Shown: piece by piece, positions 8,274 through 16,305 of the stretch
Numbering within the stretch: the stretch's first letter is position 1
Layout: the number at the start of each line of letters is the position of its first letter
Origin: Falsihalocynthiibacter halioticoli
GTDB lineage: Bacteria; Pseudomonadota; Alphaproteobacteria; Rhodobacterales; Rhodobacteraceae
Assembly: GCF_025802015.1 (NCBI RefSeq)
Contig: NZ_JAOYFC010000004.1
Location: 89,762 to 153,761, forward strand
DNA: 64,000 nt
Reading direction: 5' to 3'
The notes under the pieces: model-generated
Told to the model about the DNA's origin: nothing
Database searches by the model: none
What the model saw: only the letters and a program-made list of their open reading frames with translations
Made by a program: the position numbers and the translations under genes

Positions 8274-9100
8274 TGGATCGGCGGGGGTATTTCGCGAACG
8301 AGCGTGTTGCGCATCCTGATGCAGAAGACGCTCCTGAAGCTGCGACCGTACAAACACCGATCTTGCGGCAATGCCGTGTTACCATAGCTGATGTTTGTGC
8401 AAGTTCCGGCGGTGCCCGCGACACACAATTGCTTTATGGCGAACAATTTGAAGTTCTTGAAACGATGCATGGCTGGAGCTTCGGCCGAACGCGCAAAGAT
8501 GGTTATGTTGGCTACGTCGAAGCGGATAACCTCGGCCCAATAAGTGAAGCGACACATTCAGTTTGCGCGCGTGCGACGCATCTCTATCCAAAGCCGGATA
8601 TGAAGCAGAAAGAAGTCGCAACGCTATCACTGGGCTCGATGCTCTCTGTTCTGTCAGAGGAGGGTGGTTTTGCGCAGCTTGCCAGTGGCGCATACATCCC
8701 GCTTCAGCATATTCGCCAAGTTAAGAGCGTAAACGATGACCCTGCCAGCGTCGCCGGCCAACTGCTCGGAACGCCCTATCTTTGGGGCGGTTCAAGTGCA
8801 TTCGGCATTGATTGCTCTGGTTTGGTTCAAATGGCCTTGATGCAATCTGGCCTAAACTGTCCGCGAGATAGTGATCAGCAAATGGCGTTAGGCCACTCTG
8901 TCTTAGGCGAAGAAGCTATGAGACGCGGCGATCTTGTGTTCTGGAAGGGCCATGTTGGTATGATGCTAGATGAAGCAAGGCTGATCCATGCCAATGCACA
9001 TCATATGGCTGTCGCAGTTGAGGCGTTTGCCGAGGCTCGTAAGCGTATCGGAGCAAAGGAATTTGGCGAAGTTCTTGATATTAGGCGCTTAGGTGACTGA
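8273..9100 (+). CDS. NlpC/P60 family peptidase with SH3-type domains
   Basis: Predicted gamma-D-glutamyl-diamino-acid endopeptidase acting on murein peptides. 275 aa: two SH3-like repeats (about 25-150) then an NlpC/P60 domain with catalytic Cys in FGIDCSGLVQMAL, His in GHVGMM and a third polar residue in LIHANAHH. It starts with GTG inside the aminopeptidase stop (TAGTG overlap). There is no signal peptide, which with the aminopeptidase partner points to cytoplasmic turnover of wall peptides, like the YkfC-type enzymes. The last 12 bases overlap the end of the convergent DUF2794 gene. Confidence 0.92.
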   Translation: MDRRGYFANERVAHPDAEDAPEAATVQTPILRQCRVTIADVCASSGGARDTQLLYGEQFEVLETMHGWSFGRTRKDGYVGYVEADNLGPISEATHSVCARATHLYPKPDMKQKEVATLSLGSMLSVLSEEGGFAQLASGAYIPLQHIRQVKSVNDDPASVAGQLLGTPYLWGGSSAFGIDCSGLVQMALMQSGLNCPRDSDQQMALGHSVLGEEAMRRGDLVFWKGHVGMMLDEARLIHANAHHMAVAVEAFAEARKRIGAKEFGEVLDIRRLGD

Positions 9101-9436
9101 TCTGATTAGTTTTTTGTCAAGAATGCGCAGCACGGTTTTCAGATCATGGCCGCGTTTTAGAATCTGCCCGTCCATACCGATAATGGCGTAAAGCCCTTGT
9201 TTCTGGCGAAGTTTAGGCCGTTTTTCGATGCGATAGATAGGGTTTTCAGCGCTTCGACGGAAGACTGAAAACACGGCAACATCCTTTAGATGTGAAATCC
9301 CGTAATCGCGCCATTCGCCCGCCGCCACCATGCGCCCATATAGAGAAAGAATTATCGCCAGCTCTGTTCTATGGAACGCCACCTGCTGAGGCAGGTTATT
9401 TGGAGTGGGAAATTGCGCCGGTGGTTCTAGTGTCAT
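9089..9436 (-). CDS. DUF2794 domain protein
   Basis: A 115-aa conserved alphaproteobacterial protein of unknown function. The DUF2794 body is clear in FHRTELAIILSLYGRMVAAG, WRDYGISHLKDVAVFSVFRR and KRGHDLKTVLRILDKKLI. The ATG at 9436 is chosen because the longer frame (to 9610) would run through a structured RNA region and is not conserved-looking. Basic, soluble, no catalytic motif. Its 3' end overlaps the NlpC gene by 12 bases. Confidence 0.85.
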   Translation of the reverse strand: MTLEPPAQFPTPNNLPQQVAFHRTELAIILSLYGRMVAAGEWRDYGISHLKDVAVFSVFRRSAENPIYRIEKRPKLRQKQGLYAIIGMDGQILKRGHDLKTVLRILDKKLIRSVT

Positions 9437-9558
9437 TCTTCGAGATTGCGCCCAAGTCCGGCGAAAATCAAGCACTGCCCAAAGATTGCCTTTAAATGGT
9501 TCTCGTTTTGCCGCGACCCTTCCCCTTTCCGACCTCGTTTCGTGCATAGAAACAAAGT

Positions 9559-9664
9559 GCGAGCAAGCGCTGCCTCCGGTGGTGTGGCAATATCCCCCAC
9601 CTACCTCCACATCGCCGGAGTCGGTTGCTCGAAGGTCTGAACCCCGCCGGTTGGCGGGTTTTTT
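9559..9664 (+). ncRNA. Candidate structured small RNA with terminator, upstream of adhI
   Basis: The 328-base gap between DUF2794 and adhI holds a strong RNA fold. A 7-bp closing stem (9560-9566 with 9625-9631) encloses a 14-bp stem with two G-U pairs (9574-9587 with 9607-9620). Its 19-base C-rich loop (9588-9606) contains CCCCCACCTACCT. A Rho-independent terminator follows (9643-9664). A TAGAAA box at 9547-9552 places +1 at about 9559, exactly where the closing stem begins. It lacks the SRP RNA tetraloop region and tmRNA features; a 6S-type RNA was considered without a convincing match. It may be a trans-acting RNA with an anti-Shine-Dalgarno loop. Confidence 0.6.
9643..9664 (+). terminator. 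Rho-independent terminator of the candidate RNA
   Basis: CCCGCC at 9643-9648 pairs with GGCGGG at 9653-9658 around GGTT and is followed by six T. It separates the structured region from adhI, whose start is 100 bases further on. Confidence 0.85.
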
Positions 9665-9764
9665 GTTGGCCCTCTTCCAGAAACTTATTCGAATTTGCGA
9701 TGCGGGCTTGAAACCGCGCCTCCAATACCTGACGCTGAGCTCAGATATTCTGGAGGATCAAATT

Positions 9765-10877
9765 ATGCGAACACGTGCTGCTGTCGCGCTTGAGGCGGGT
9801 AAACCGCTTGAAGTTATGGAAGTAAACCTTGAGGGACCAAAAGCCGGCGAGGTGTTGGTCGAGATCAAGGCAACTGGTATTTGCCATACTGATGAATTTA
9901 CATTGTCGGGTGCAGACCCTGAAGGAATGTTCCCTGCAATTCTTGGTCACGAAGGCGCAGGCGTTGTTGTGGAATGCGGCCCGGGTGTAACAAGCCTGAA
10001 GCCGGGTGATCACGTTATTCCGCTTTATACGCCAGAGTGTCGGGAGTGTGAGTATTGCCTTAATCCCAAGACCAACCTGTGCCAATCGATCCGCAGCACA
10101 CAGGGCCAAGGCCTGATGCCTGACGGAACAAGTCGCTTCTCGATGCTCGATGGCACGCCGATCCTGCACTATATGGGATGCTCAACCTTCGCCAATCACA
10201 CGGTGCTGCCCGAGATTGCGCTTGCTAAGGTTCGTAAGGATGCTCCGTTTGACAAGATTTGCTATATCGGTTGCGGAGTAACCACCGGCATTGGCGCAGT
10301 AATCAACACCGCAAAAGTCGAGATTGGAAGTCGGGCAATTGTATTTGGTCTTGGTGGTATTGGCCTAAATGTCATTCAAGGTCTGCGACTCGCCGGTGCG
10401 GATCAGATCGTCGGCGTTGATCTGAACGATTCCAAAGTCCCGATGGCAAAGCAATTCGGTATGACAGACTTTGTTAACCCAACTGAGGTGTCCGGCGATC
10501 TGGTTGGCCATCTCGTCGAGCTAACTGGTGGTGGTGCAGACTATACGTTCGATGCAACCGGCAATGTTGACGTCATGCGCACAGCGCTTGAATCGGCTCA
10601 TAAGGGCTGGGGCGAGAGCGTGATTATTGGAGTTGCTCCAGCGGGCGCAGAAATTTCCACGCGGCCGTTCCAACTGGTAACAGGCCGTGTTTGGCGCGGT
10701 ACGGCGTTTGGCGGTGCCTCTGGGCGTACTGACGTTCCTAAAATTGTTGATTGGTATATGGACGGTAAAATCGAGATCGACCCGATGATCACGCACACTA
10801 TGCCGCTTGATGACATCAACAAAGGGTTCGACCTTATGCATGCAGGCAAGTCGATCCGTTCGGTTGTTCTGTACTGA
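9765..10877 (+). CDS. adhI: S-(hydroxymethyl)glutathione dehydrogenase / class III alcohol dehydrogenase
   Basis: Oxidises S-hydroxymethylglutathione (spontaneous adduct of formaldehyde and glutathione) to S-formylglutathione with NAD+. 370 aa, normal. The zinc-dependent medium-chain ADH body shows the catalytic zinc site in TGICHTDEFTLSG and GHEGAGVV, four structural-zinc cysteines in CRECEYCLNPKTNLC, and the NAD fold GLGGIGLNVIQG. GGAGGA at 9752-9757 sets the ATG at 9765; the longer frame crosses the RNA region. It acts before S-formylglutathione hydrolase, which is 1.1 kb downstream, separated by a TetR gene and a small gene on the other strand. Confidence 0.95.
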   Translation: MRTRAAVALEAGKPLEVMEVNLEGPKAGEVLVEIKATGICHTDEFTLSGADPEGMFPAILGHEGAGVVVECGPGVTSLKPGDHVIPLYTPECRECEYCLNPKTNLCQSIRSTQGQGLMPDGTSRFSMLDGTPILHYMGCSTFANHTVLPEIALAKVRKDAPFDKICYIGCGVTTGIGAVINTAKVEIGSRAIVFGLGGIGLNVIQGLRLAGADQIVGVDLNDSKVPMAKQFGMTDFVNPTEVSGDLVGHLVELTGGGADYTFDATGNVDVMRTALESAHKGWGESVIIGVAPAGAEISTRPFQLVTGRVWRGTAFGGASGRTDVPKIVDWYMDGKIEIDPMITHTMPLDDINKGFDLMHAGKSIRSVVLY

Positions 10878-10899
10878 TTAAGGTATTGCTCGCGGCGGA

Positions 10900-11529
10900 T
10901 TAGCCTTCGCTGCGGGCGCCATAACGCGCGAGGAACATGTCAACTGCACCATTCACAACCTTGTCGCGTTCTTCGTGGTTGAAGGACGCTTGCACTCCGC
11001 ACAAAAGCCGCGGGAAAACGAATGATTTGTTGAGTTCCAGAAATTGCTCTGCGGCAAAGGGGATGTCGTCGATCTCCAAATCGCCCCGATCGCAAGCAAC
11101 TTGCAGATAGGTCGATAGCCTTTCGCGGGCCAAAGCAGGACCGGATTCATAGAATTGCCTGCCGATTGCAGGGAAGCGGCTGTTTTCCGATACACAGATT
11201 TTGAAAATCGCAATGCCGAAATCGGAGGTCACGAAAGACAGGACTCTGTTTCCGACTTCTGTCAAGACAGCACGAGGGGGCGAAGCGAAGTCAACAACGT
11301 GCTCTGCAATTTCCGCCTGACGCAGACATTCGATCTCTGCGATCTTTGCAAACAAGAGCCGTTTGTCTGGAAAATAGCTATAGAGCGTGGCCTTAGAGAC
11401 GCCAGCTTCCCGCGCAATGTCATCAACGCTGGCGCCTTCGAAACCATCACGAAGAAAGACGGTTTTCGCGCCTTCTAGGACTTGATCGAATTTGCGACCG
11501 CGTTTGATCACGTCGGTGAGCGCTGTCAT
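10900..11529 (-). CDS. TetR/AcrR family regulator
   Basis: Repressor-type protein of 209 aa. The N-terminal helix-turn-helix (about 20-65) reads FEGASVDDIAREAGVSKATL followed by YSYFPDKRLLFAKI; the C-terminal ligand domain carries no recognisable signature. The ATG at 11529 has AGGAGAACCC before it. A palindrome with TAAACC/GGTTTA arms lies 30 bases upstream and matches two palindromes before the next minus-strand gene, so it probably controls itself and the 59-aa exported protein. It lies between the two formaldehyde-oxidation genes, but no such palindrome was found directly before adhI or fghA. Confidence 0.92.
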   Translation of the reverse strand: MTALTDVIKRGRKFDQVLEGAKTVFLRDGFEGASVDDIAREAGVSKATLYSYFPDKRLLFAKIAEIECLRQAEIAEHVVDFASPPRAVLTEVGNRVLSFVTSDFGIAIFKICVSENSRFPAIGRQFYESGPALARERLSTYLQVACDRGDLEIDDIPFAAEQFLELNKSFVFPRLLCGVQASFNHEERDKVVNGAVDMFLARYGARSEG

Positions 11530-11559
11530 TGGGTTCTCCTGCGAGTGCTTCGTCAAAGA

Positions 11560-11575
11560 TAAACCACTCGGTTTA
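11560..11575. promoter_or_regulatory. TetR-type palindrome before the tetR gene
   Basis: TAAACC and GGTTTA flank a four-base centre. It lies in the leader of the TetR gene and shares the AAAC...GTTT pattern with sites at 11812-11829 and 11834-11851, which suggests autoregulation. Confidence 0.6.
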
Positions 11576-11616
11576 GTTTTTGCAAGGCGAACCCAATTTG
11601 AATTGCCGGTCTGTGG

Positions 11617-11796
11617 CTATCCGGCGTCTTGCTCACAGGCACTTGCCGTCGTCAGATCAGAACAGCCACGAGTACTGACGCTGTCATCTGCGGGGAAGGT
11701 AATTGTGCTGAAATTGAAGGGAATGCCATTTGCGAAAGCTGGCGCAGCCAGAGATGCAAAGAGGATTACGGCGGTTGTTTTTGCAAGCGAAGTCAT
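11617..11796 (-). CDS. Small exported protein, 59 aa, TetR-linked
   Basis: Not recognised. A 59-codon frame on the minus strand with AGGAGAG directly before the ATG. Residues 1-22 are a clear Sec signal peptide (MTSLAKTTAVILFASLAAPAFA, cut after AFA read in two parts: a Lys-containing start, a hydrophobic core, an AxA site). The mature part is 37 aa, starts NGIPFNFSTITFPADD and has two cysteines ten residues apart (CSDLTTASAC) that could form a disulfide. Two TetR-type palindromes sit in its promoter and the tetR gene follows it on the same strand, so expression is probably induced by the TetR ligand. Confidence 0.7.
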   Translation of the reverse strand: MTSLAKTTAVILFASLAAPAFANGIPFNFSTITFPADDSVSTRGCSDLTTASACEQDAG

Positions 11797-11811
11797 AGTT
11801 CTCTCCTGAAA

Positions 11812-11851
11812 CTAAACTGAACAGTTCAGATAGCTAAACTATTCAGTTTAG
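11812..11851. promoter_or_regulatory. Twin TetR-type operators before the 59-aa gene
   Basis: Two adjacent sites: AACTG/CAGTT around AA (core 11815-11826) and CTAAACT/AGTTTAG around a four-base centre (11834-11851). Both resemble the site before the tetR gene. They lie 16-55 bases upstream of the small gene start, a position that blocks RNA polymerase. Confidence 0.65.
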
Positions 11852-11975
11852 TTTGCAAGTTGAATCTGCACCGCATCAGTGAATAACTGGTTTCGATAGG
11901 CGATTGCTTGCGTTGATACCTGTGGCAAGATAGCCCTGAAAGGTAACGGAAAGACAAAAACAGGGTGGGTGTGCG

Positions 11976-12806
11976 ATGAAAACAGTTTCTGAAAACAAGT
12001 GCTTTGGCGGCGTGCAGGGAGTTTATTCCGCACCATCAGCGGCCTGCGGCGTTGACATGACGTTTGGCCTGTTTCTGCCTCAGGAAGCAGAGGACGGCCC
12101 CGTGCCATTATTGTGGTTTTTGGCTGGCCTTACATGTACCCACGAAAATGCAATGACAAAAGCCGGAGCGCAAGTTTGGGCAGCGGAGCAAGGTATTGGA
12201 CTGGTCTTCCCTGATACTTCTCCGCGCGGAGAGGGTGTCCCGAATGACGAGGCCTATGACCTTGGTCAGGGAGCTGGTTTCTATGTAAATGCAACGCGAG
12301 ACCCGTGGGCAAAGAATTTCCAGATGTGGGACTATATTTCAGATGAGTTACCCGCGCTTCTTGCAGCAAATTTCGCAATTGATGCGGAGCGCCAGGCGTT
12401 GACCGGCCATTCGATGGGCGGCCATGGTGCGCTAACCTTGGCGATGAATTTCCCTGAGCGTTATCGTTCCGTTTCGGCGTTTGCGCCGATCGCCAACCCG
12501 ACTGAGTCTGATTGGGGCATCAAACAGTTGAGCGCTTATATCGGTGAGAATAAATCCGATTGGAGTACGCATGACGCTAGTTTGCTGATGCGTGAACGCG
12601 GGTTTGATGGCCCTGTACTGATCGATCAGGGAACAGAGGATCAGTTTTGGGATTTGCTCCGCCCAGAGGCTTTGGCGTCGGCGATGGTTGACCGCAGACA
12701 AGATGGCCGGTTCCGTCTTCAAAAAGGGTATGACCACAGCTATTTCATGATCTCGAGCTTCATCGAAGATCACATAACAATGCACGCGGAAGCTCTCTAT
12801 TCATGA
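11976..12806 (+). CDS. fghA: S-formylglutathione hydrolase
   Basis: Hydrolyses S-formylglutathione to formate and glutathione, the second step of glutathione-dependent formaldehyde oxidation. 276 aa, normal length, esterase-D fold. Visible: LAGLTCTHENAMTKAGAQ (oxyanion region), nucleophile Ser in TGHSMGGHGALT, Asp in DQGTEDQF, His in GYDHSYFMIS. Partner of adhI upstream. Its last four bases overlap the start of the YaiI/YqxD gene (ATGA), so at least three genes to 13909 may be read together. It is divergent from the 59-aa exported protein gene. Confidence 0.95.
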   Translation: MKTVSENKCFGGVQGVYSAPSAACGVDMTFGLFLPQEAEDGPVPLLWFLAGLTCTHENAMTKAGAQVWAAEQGIGLVFPDTSPRGEGVPNDEAYDLGQGAGFYVNATRDPWAKNFQMWDYISDELPALLAANFAIDAERQALTGHSMGGHGALTLAMNFPERYRSVSAFAPIANPTESDWGIKQLSAYIGENKSDWSTHDASLLMRERGFDGPVLIDQGTEDQFWDLLRPEALASAMVDRRQDGRFRLQKGYDHSYFMISSFIEDHITMHAEALYS

Positions 12807-13258
12807 CGAAAATATACGTGGATGCGGATGCTTGCCCCGTTAAGGCCGAAATCGAAAAGGTTGCGACGCGGCACAAGATCCCCGTTCTTATGGTGTGCAA
12901 CGGCGGTTTGCGGCCTTCGAATAATCCATTTGTAGAACTGGTGATTGTACCAGAGGGACCGGATGTGGCCGATATGTGGATTGCAGACCGCGCTACCTTG
13001 GGGGATGTCGTGATAACGAATGATATTCCGCTTGCTGATAAGTGCATCAAGGCGCAGGCACGGGTGCTTCGTCATAATGGAGAAACACTCTCGGAAAAGA
13101 ATATCGGCGCGCAATTGGCAACCCGTGATTTGATGCAGGACCTGCGCGCGGCTGACCCATTTCGTCAAGGTGGCGGAAAGCCATTTGCCAAATCGGATCG
13201 CTCCCGTTTTCTAAACGCGTTGGAGCGCGAACTTCAGGCGCTTAAGCGACAGAGCTAA
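12803..13258 (+). CDS. YaiI/YqxD family protein (DUF188)
   Basis: Conserved 151-aa protein of unknown function with a predicted PIN-like/nuclease-like fold. Signature stretches are IYVDADACPVKAEIEKVA, PEGPDVADMWIADRA and VVITNDIPLADKCI, plus the Arg-rich tail expected of the family. The Asp cluster (D7, D9, and D in TNDIPLAD) would bind metal. It is coupled to fghA through an ATGA overlap and followed 27 bases later by a HAD hydrolase. Confidence 0.92.
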   Translation: MTKIYVDADACPVKAEIEKVATRHKIPVLMVCNGGLRPSNNPFVELVIVPEGPDVADMWIADRATLGDVVITNDIPLADKCIKAQARVLRHNGETLSEKNIGAQLATRDLMQDLRAADPFRQGGGKPFAKSDRSRFLNALERELQALKRQS

Positions 13259-13285
13259 AACAGAACAAAACTGGAAAGGATTGAA

Positions 13286-13909
13286 ATGCCAGTTGAAGCG
13301 GTAATCTACGACATCGGTAATGTCCTCATCGAATGGCAGCCCGAGCGCCACTACGACAAGACAATCGGCGAAAAACGGCGGCGTGAGATGTTTGAGGCAG
13401 TGGACCTACATGCCATGAATGACGAGATCGACCGTGGCGCGGCTTTTAAAGAGCGCATCTATGAGGAAGCGGAGAAACACCCAAGTTTCCGCGCCGAAAT
13501 TCGCGACTGGTATGATAGCTGGATTGAAATGGCGAGCCCTGCGATCCCGCATTCGGTTAAGCTGCTGCGCACTTTGCGTTCAAAGGACGTACCGGTTTTT
13601 GCCCTCTCGAACTTTGGCGTTGATAGCTTTGCCTACGCAGAGACAAAGTATCCGTTCTTGGGCGAATTCGATCGCCGCTATATCTCTGGTCACATGAAAC
13701 GGATCAAGCCAGAACCGGAAATCTATGAGATGGTCGAAAAGGATTGTGGCATCGATCCAGCGGGTCTTTTGTTTGTTGACGACAGGCAGGACAATATCGA
13801 CATGGCAAGGGCAAGAGGCTGGCAAGCACATCTGTTTGAGGGGCCTCAAGGATGGGCAGATGAGCTTGTTCGTCAGGGCTTGTTGAATGCCGAAGAGGCT
13901 AGCGCCTAG
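13286..13909 (+). CDS. HAD family hydrolase (subfamily IA)
   Basis: Soluble phosphatase-like enzyme of 207 aa. Motif I is DIGNVLIEW (nucleophile Asp9 in YDIGNVL), motif II ALSNFG, motif III Lys in HMKRIKPEPEIYE, motif IV FVDDRQDNIDMA. The helical cap is of the small IA type. The substrate is unknown; related enzymes are annotated as 2-haloacid dehalogenase-like or sugar-phosphatase-like. AAAGGA precedes the ATG. A terminator-like hairpin follows, ending the fghA cluster. Confidence 0.9.
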   Translation: MPVEAVIYDIGNVLIEWQPERHYDKTIGEKRRREMFEAVDLHAMNDEIDRGAAFKERIYEEAEKHPSFRAEIRDWYDSWIEMASPAIPHSVKLLRTLRSKDVPVFALSNFGVDSFAYAETKYPFLGEFDRRYISGHMKRIKPEPEIYEMVEKDCGIDPAGLLFVDDRQDNIDMARARGWQAHLFEGPQGWADELVRQGLLNAEEASA

Positions 13910-13916
13910 CCTCGGC

Positions 13917-13938
13917 TCTGCCCTGTACGGGCAGATTT
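13917..13938 (+). terminator. Terminator-like hairpin after the HAD gene
   Basis: TCTGCCC at 13917-13923 pairs with GGGCAGA at 13929-13935 around five bases, followed by TTT. The T run is short. Confidence 0.6.
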
Positions 13939-14037
13939 ACGCCCAATAAATGTCCAGATCAAAAGATAGCCTTGTTGCGTGGGGGCGATACGCCAATTGT
14001 GTGGTAGATGGTAGTTTATGTGACGAGGAGCCCTTGA

Positions 14038-14964
14038 ATGGTGTTTGCTGTTTTTCTGCTGATTGTGGTTCTCATCACTGTACCCATTGTACTGGAACGG
14101 CAAAGACAGCCGATCACCCGCGCCATGCGCGCAGAGGCACCTGGGCGGTTTGCCACGCTGTCTAATGGCGTAACCCATTACCAATGGGCGGGAACGTCAT
14201 CCGGCAGGCACGTCGTTTGTATTCACGGGCTCACCACGCCAGCATTCGTTTGGACAGCGCTCGTCAAAGCATTTGCGCTAATGGGCTTTCGGGTCCTGAC
14301 GTACGATCTTTATGGTCGCGGGTTCTCTGCGCGGCCAGAGGGCGAGCAGAACGCGGAATTCTTCCGAACGCAGCTCCGTGAACTGATTGAGGACCAGAAG
14401 GTTGACGATGATGTGATCCTCGTTGGTTACTCAATGGGAGGTATGATCGCCACGGATTATGCCGCGAACTTCCCTGATAAAGTAGAGCGCATTATTTTGG
14501 TTGCGAGTGCGGGGCTAGGCCAGAGGATAAAGCCTCTGGTTCGGTTGATGATTCATATTCCTGTTGTCGGCGACGGTCTTATGTATACGTTTGGCGGAGT
14601 GCTTTTTGGCAATTTCGAAGCGCCCCTCGCTGCGGCACAAGAGGCCAAACCGGAACTGAAGCCTTGGAACCTCCCAAGAGCGCAGGGGCAGGGATACTTG
14701 CCCGCTGTACTGTCGAGCTATCGGCATATGCTCTCGCAAGATCAACTCGATCTACACCGCAAGATCGCAGAGCATAAAGTTCCTGTCTTGGCCATTTGGG
14801 CAGAAGATGACAGCACAATCCCGCTTTCCGCAATGGGGCGGCTTGCTGAGGTCAATCGCGAGGCGAGGCAGGATGTTATTGCTGATGCAGGACATGGGCT
14901 GCCCTATACGAATAGCAAAGACATTGTGCCGATTGTGCAGGAATACCTCCGCAACGTCGTTTAG
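14038..14964 (+). CDS. Alpha/beta hydrolase, membrane-anchored
   Basis: A 308-aa alpha/beta-fold hydrolase. Residues 2-19 are hydrophobic and may anchor the enzyme or act as an uncleaved signal. Catalytic triad candidates: Ser in VGYSMGGMIA, Asp in IWAEDDSTIP, His in DAGHGLPYT; the oxyanion HG is in CIHGLTTPAFVW. Family members include lipases, peroxidases and C-C hydrolases; the substrate is not deducible. GAGGAGC precedes the ATG. Its stop codon is interlocked with that of the convergent MFS gene. Confidence 0.88.
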   Translation: MVFAVFLLIVVLITVPIVLERQRQPITRAMRAEAPGRFATLSNGVTHYQWAGTSSGRHVVCIHGLTTPAFVWTALVKAFALMGFRVLTYDLYGRGFSARPEGEQNAEFFRTQLRELIEDQKVDDDVILVGYSMGGMIATDYAANFPDKVERIILVASAGLGQRIKPLVRLMIHIPVVGDGLMYTFGGVLFGNFEAPLAAAQEAKPELKPWNLPRAQGQGYLPAVLSSYRHMLSQDQLDLHRKIAEHKVPVLAIWAEDDSTIPLSAMGRLAEVNREARQDVIADAGHGLPYTNSKDIVPIVQEYLRNVV

Positions 14965-16196
14965 GCAGTGACCACGCGATTTTCCTTGATGGGGAGATGT
15001 ACAATCGCGGAAAACGCACCGACCGCGATGCCGATCCACCAAACAGCGGTGTAATCACCGTAGATATCGTACATCCGCCCGCCGAGCCAAACGCCAAGGA
15101 AGCCGCCCAATTGGTGGCTGAAGAAGACGATTCCATAGAGCGTACCCATGTAGCGCAGCCCGAAAATGTGGGCGACGAGGCCGGATGTTAGTGGGACTGT
15201 CGCGAGCCACAGGCTGCCCATTGCGATAGAGAAGATGATAACGGTGGTTGGCGTGATCGGCAGCAAGATAAACATCGATGCCACGATTGTGCGAGCGGCG
15301 TAAATTCCGGCGAGGAGGTATTTCTTGGTGAAGTGTTTGCCCGCCCAACCTGCAAGCAATGTGCCCGCAACATTGGCAAGTCCGATCAACGAAATCGAAA
15401 TTGCACCAAGCGCAGAAGTCGTTGTTATACCGAGCGTATGTAATGTGCCGCCAACGGCGATAGGCCCACACATTTCAGTAATGAGCGCGGGGAAGTGGGC
15501 GGTGATGAACGCCAGTTGGTAGCCGCAGGAAAAGAAGCCAAGGAAGATAAGAGTAAACGACGGATCGCGAGCAGCTTTTACGAGGACTTCGCCAAGGCTC
15601 TCTTCCAATTCCTGCCGAGTTGCGGGCTTTGGAGACCGCATAAAAGGAAGCAAGAGAAGCGTGGCCAGAATTGCAACGGCAAAGACTATGAATACCGATT
15701 GCCACGGCATTGAGCGTAAAAGGTACTCTGCAACGGGCGCTCCAAAAACCTGCCCGGCGGAGCCAGCTGCGGTTGCGATAGCCAGAGACATGGAGCGGTT
15801 CTCGTCACTGGATGCGCGGCCAACAACCGCAAGGATGATGCCAAATCCAGTTCCGGCAACTCCAAATCCGATCAAGATTTCAAGGGTTTGATGCGCCAAT
15901 GGTGTAACGGCATAGGCGCTCCCGACAAGCCCAGCCGCATAAATCAGCGCGCCAGCGACAATGGCGCGTCGATCGCCGAACTTCTCGGCCAATGCGCCAA
16001 ATATCGGCTGCCCGATCCCCCAAGCCAGATTCTGAATTGCGATCGCAAGAGAAAACTCCGCCCGCGCCCAGCCGAATTCTTCGGCAATCGGAATTTGAAA
16101 CACGCCAAAACTGGCACGTACCGCAAAGCTTACGAGGATAAGGATACAGCCGGTTATTAGCACCGGAGTGATCAGTGGCGCGCGTGTGTCTTGCAT
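14961..16196 (-). CDS. MFS transporter
   Basis: Twelve-helix major facilitator of 411 aa. The loop 2-3 motif appears as GIGQPIFGALAEKFGDRRAI and the antiporter-like GFGVAGTGFGIILA lies in helix 5. Substrate unknown; the sequence resembles the monocarboxylate/oxalate-type and sugar-phosphate-type MFS groups. Divergent from zapE; convergent with the hydrolase, sharing the four bases TTAG in both stop codons. No local regulator. Confidence 0.88.
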   Translation of the reverse strand: MQDTRAPLITPVLITGCILILVSFAVRASFGVFQIPIAEEFGWARAEFSLAIAIQNLAWGIGQPIFGALAEKFGDRRAIVAGALIYAAGLVGSAYAVTPLAHQTLEILIGFGVAGTGFGIILAVVGRASSDENRSMSLAIATAAGSAGQVFGAPVAEYLLRSMPWQSVFIVFAVAILATLLLLPFMRSPKPATRQELEESLGEVLVKAARDPSFTLIFLGFFSCGYQLAFITAHFPALITEMCGPIAVGGTLHTLGITTTSALGAISISLIGLANVAGTLLAGWAGKHFTKKYLLAGIYAARTIVASMFILLPITPTTVIIFSIAMGSLWLATVPLTSGLVAHIFGLRYMGTLYGIVFFSHQLGGFLGVWLGGRMYDIYGDYTAVWWIGIAVGAFSAIVHLPIKENRVVTA

Positions 16197-16305
16197 AGAA
16201 GTCTCCTAATGCCGTTAAACGACTTCGCAAGCACACCCGTCAATTCATTTATTGTGCCAATACAGTTCAGCTTTTCTTATGCTTCAAGGAGATTTATGGG
16301 AAGGC

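Noticed and set aside
9437..9610. N-terminal extension of the DUF2794 protein
   Set aside because: The frame stays open, but the residues are not conserved-looking and the bases form a structured RNA candidate on the other strand.
9559..9664. SRP RNA or tmRNA identity for the structured RNA
   Set aside because: It lacks the conserved SRP GGAA-loop region (AGGTCCGGAAGGAAGCAGC-like text) and any tag-coding or tRNA-like part of tmRNA.
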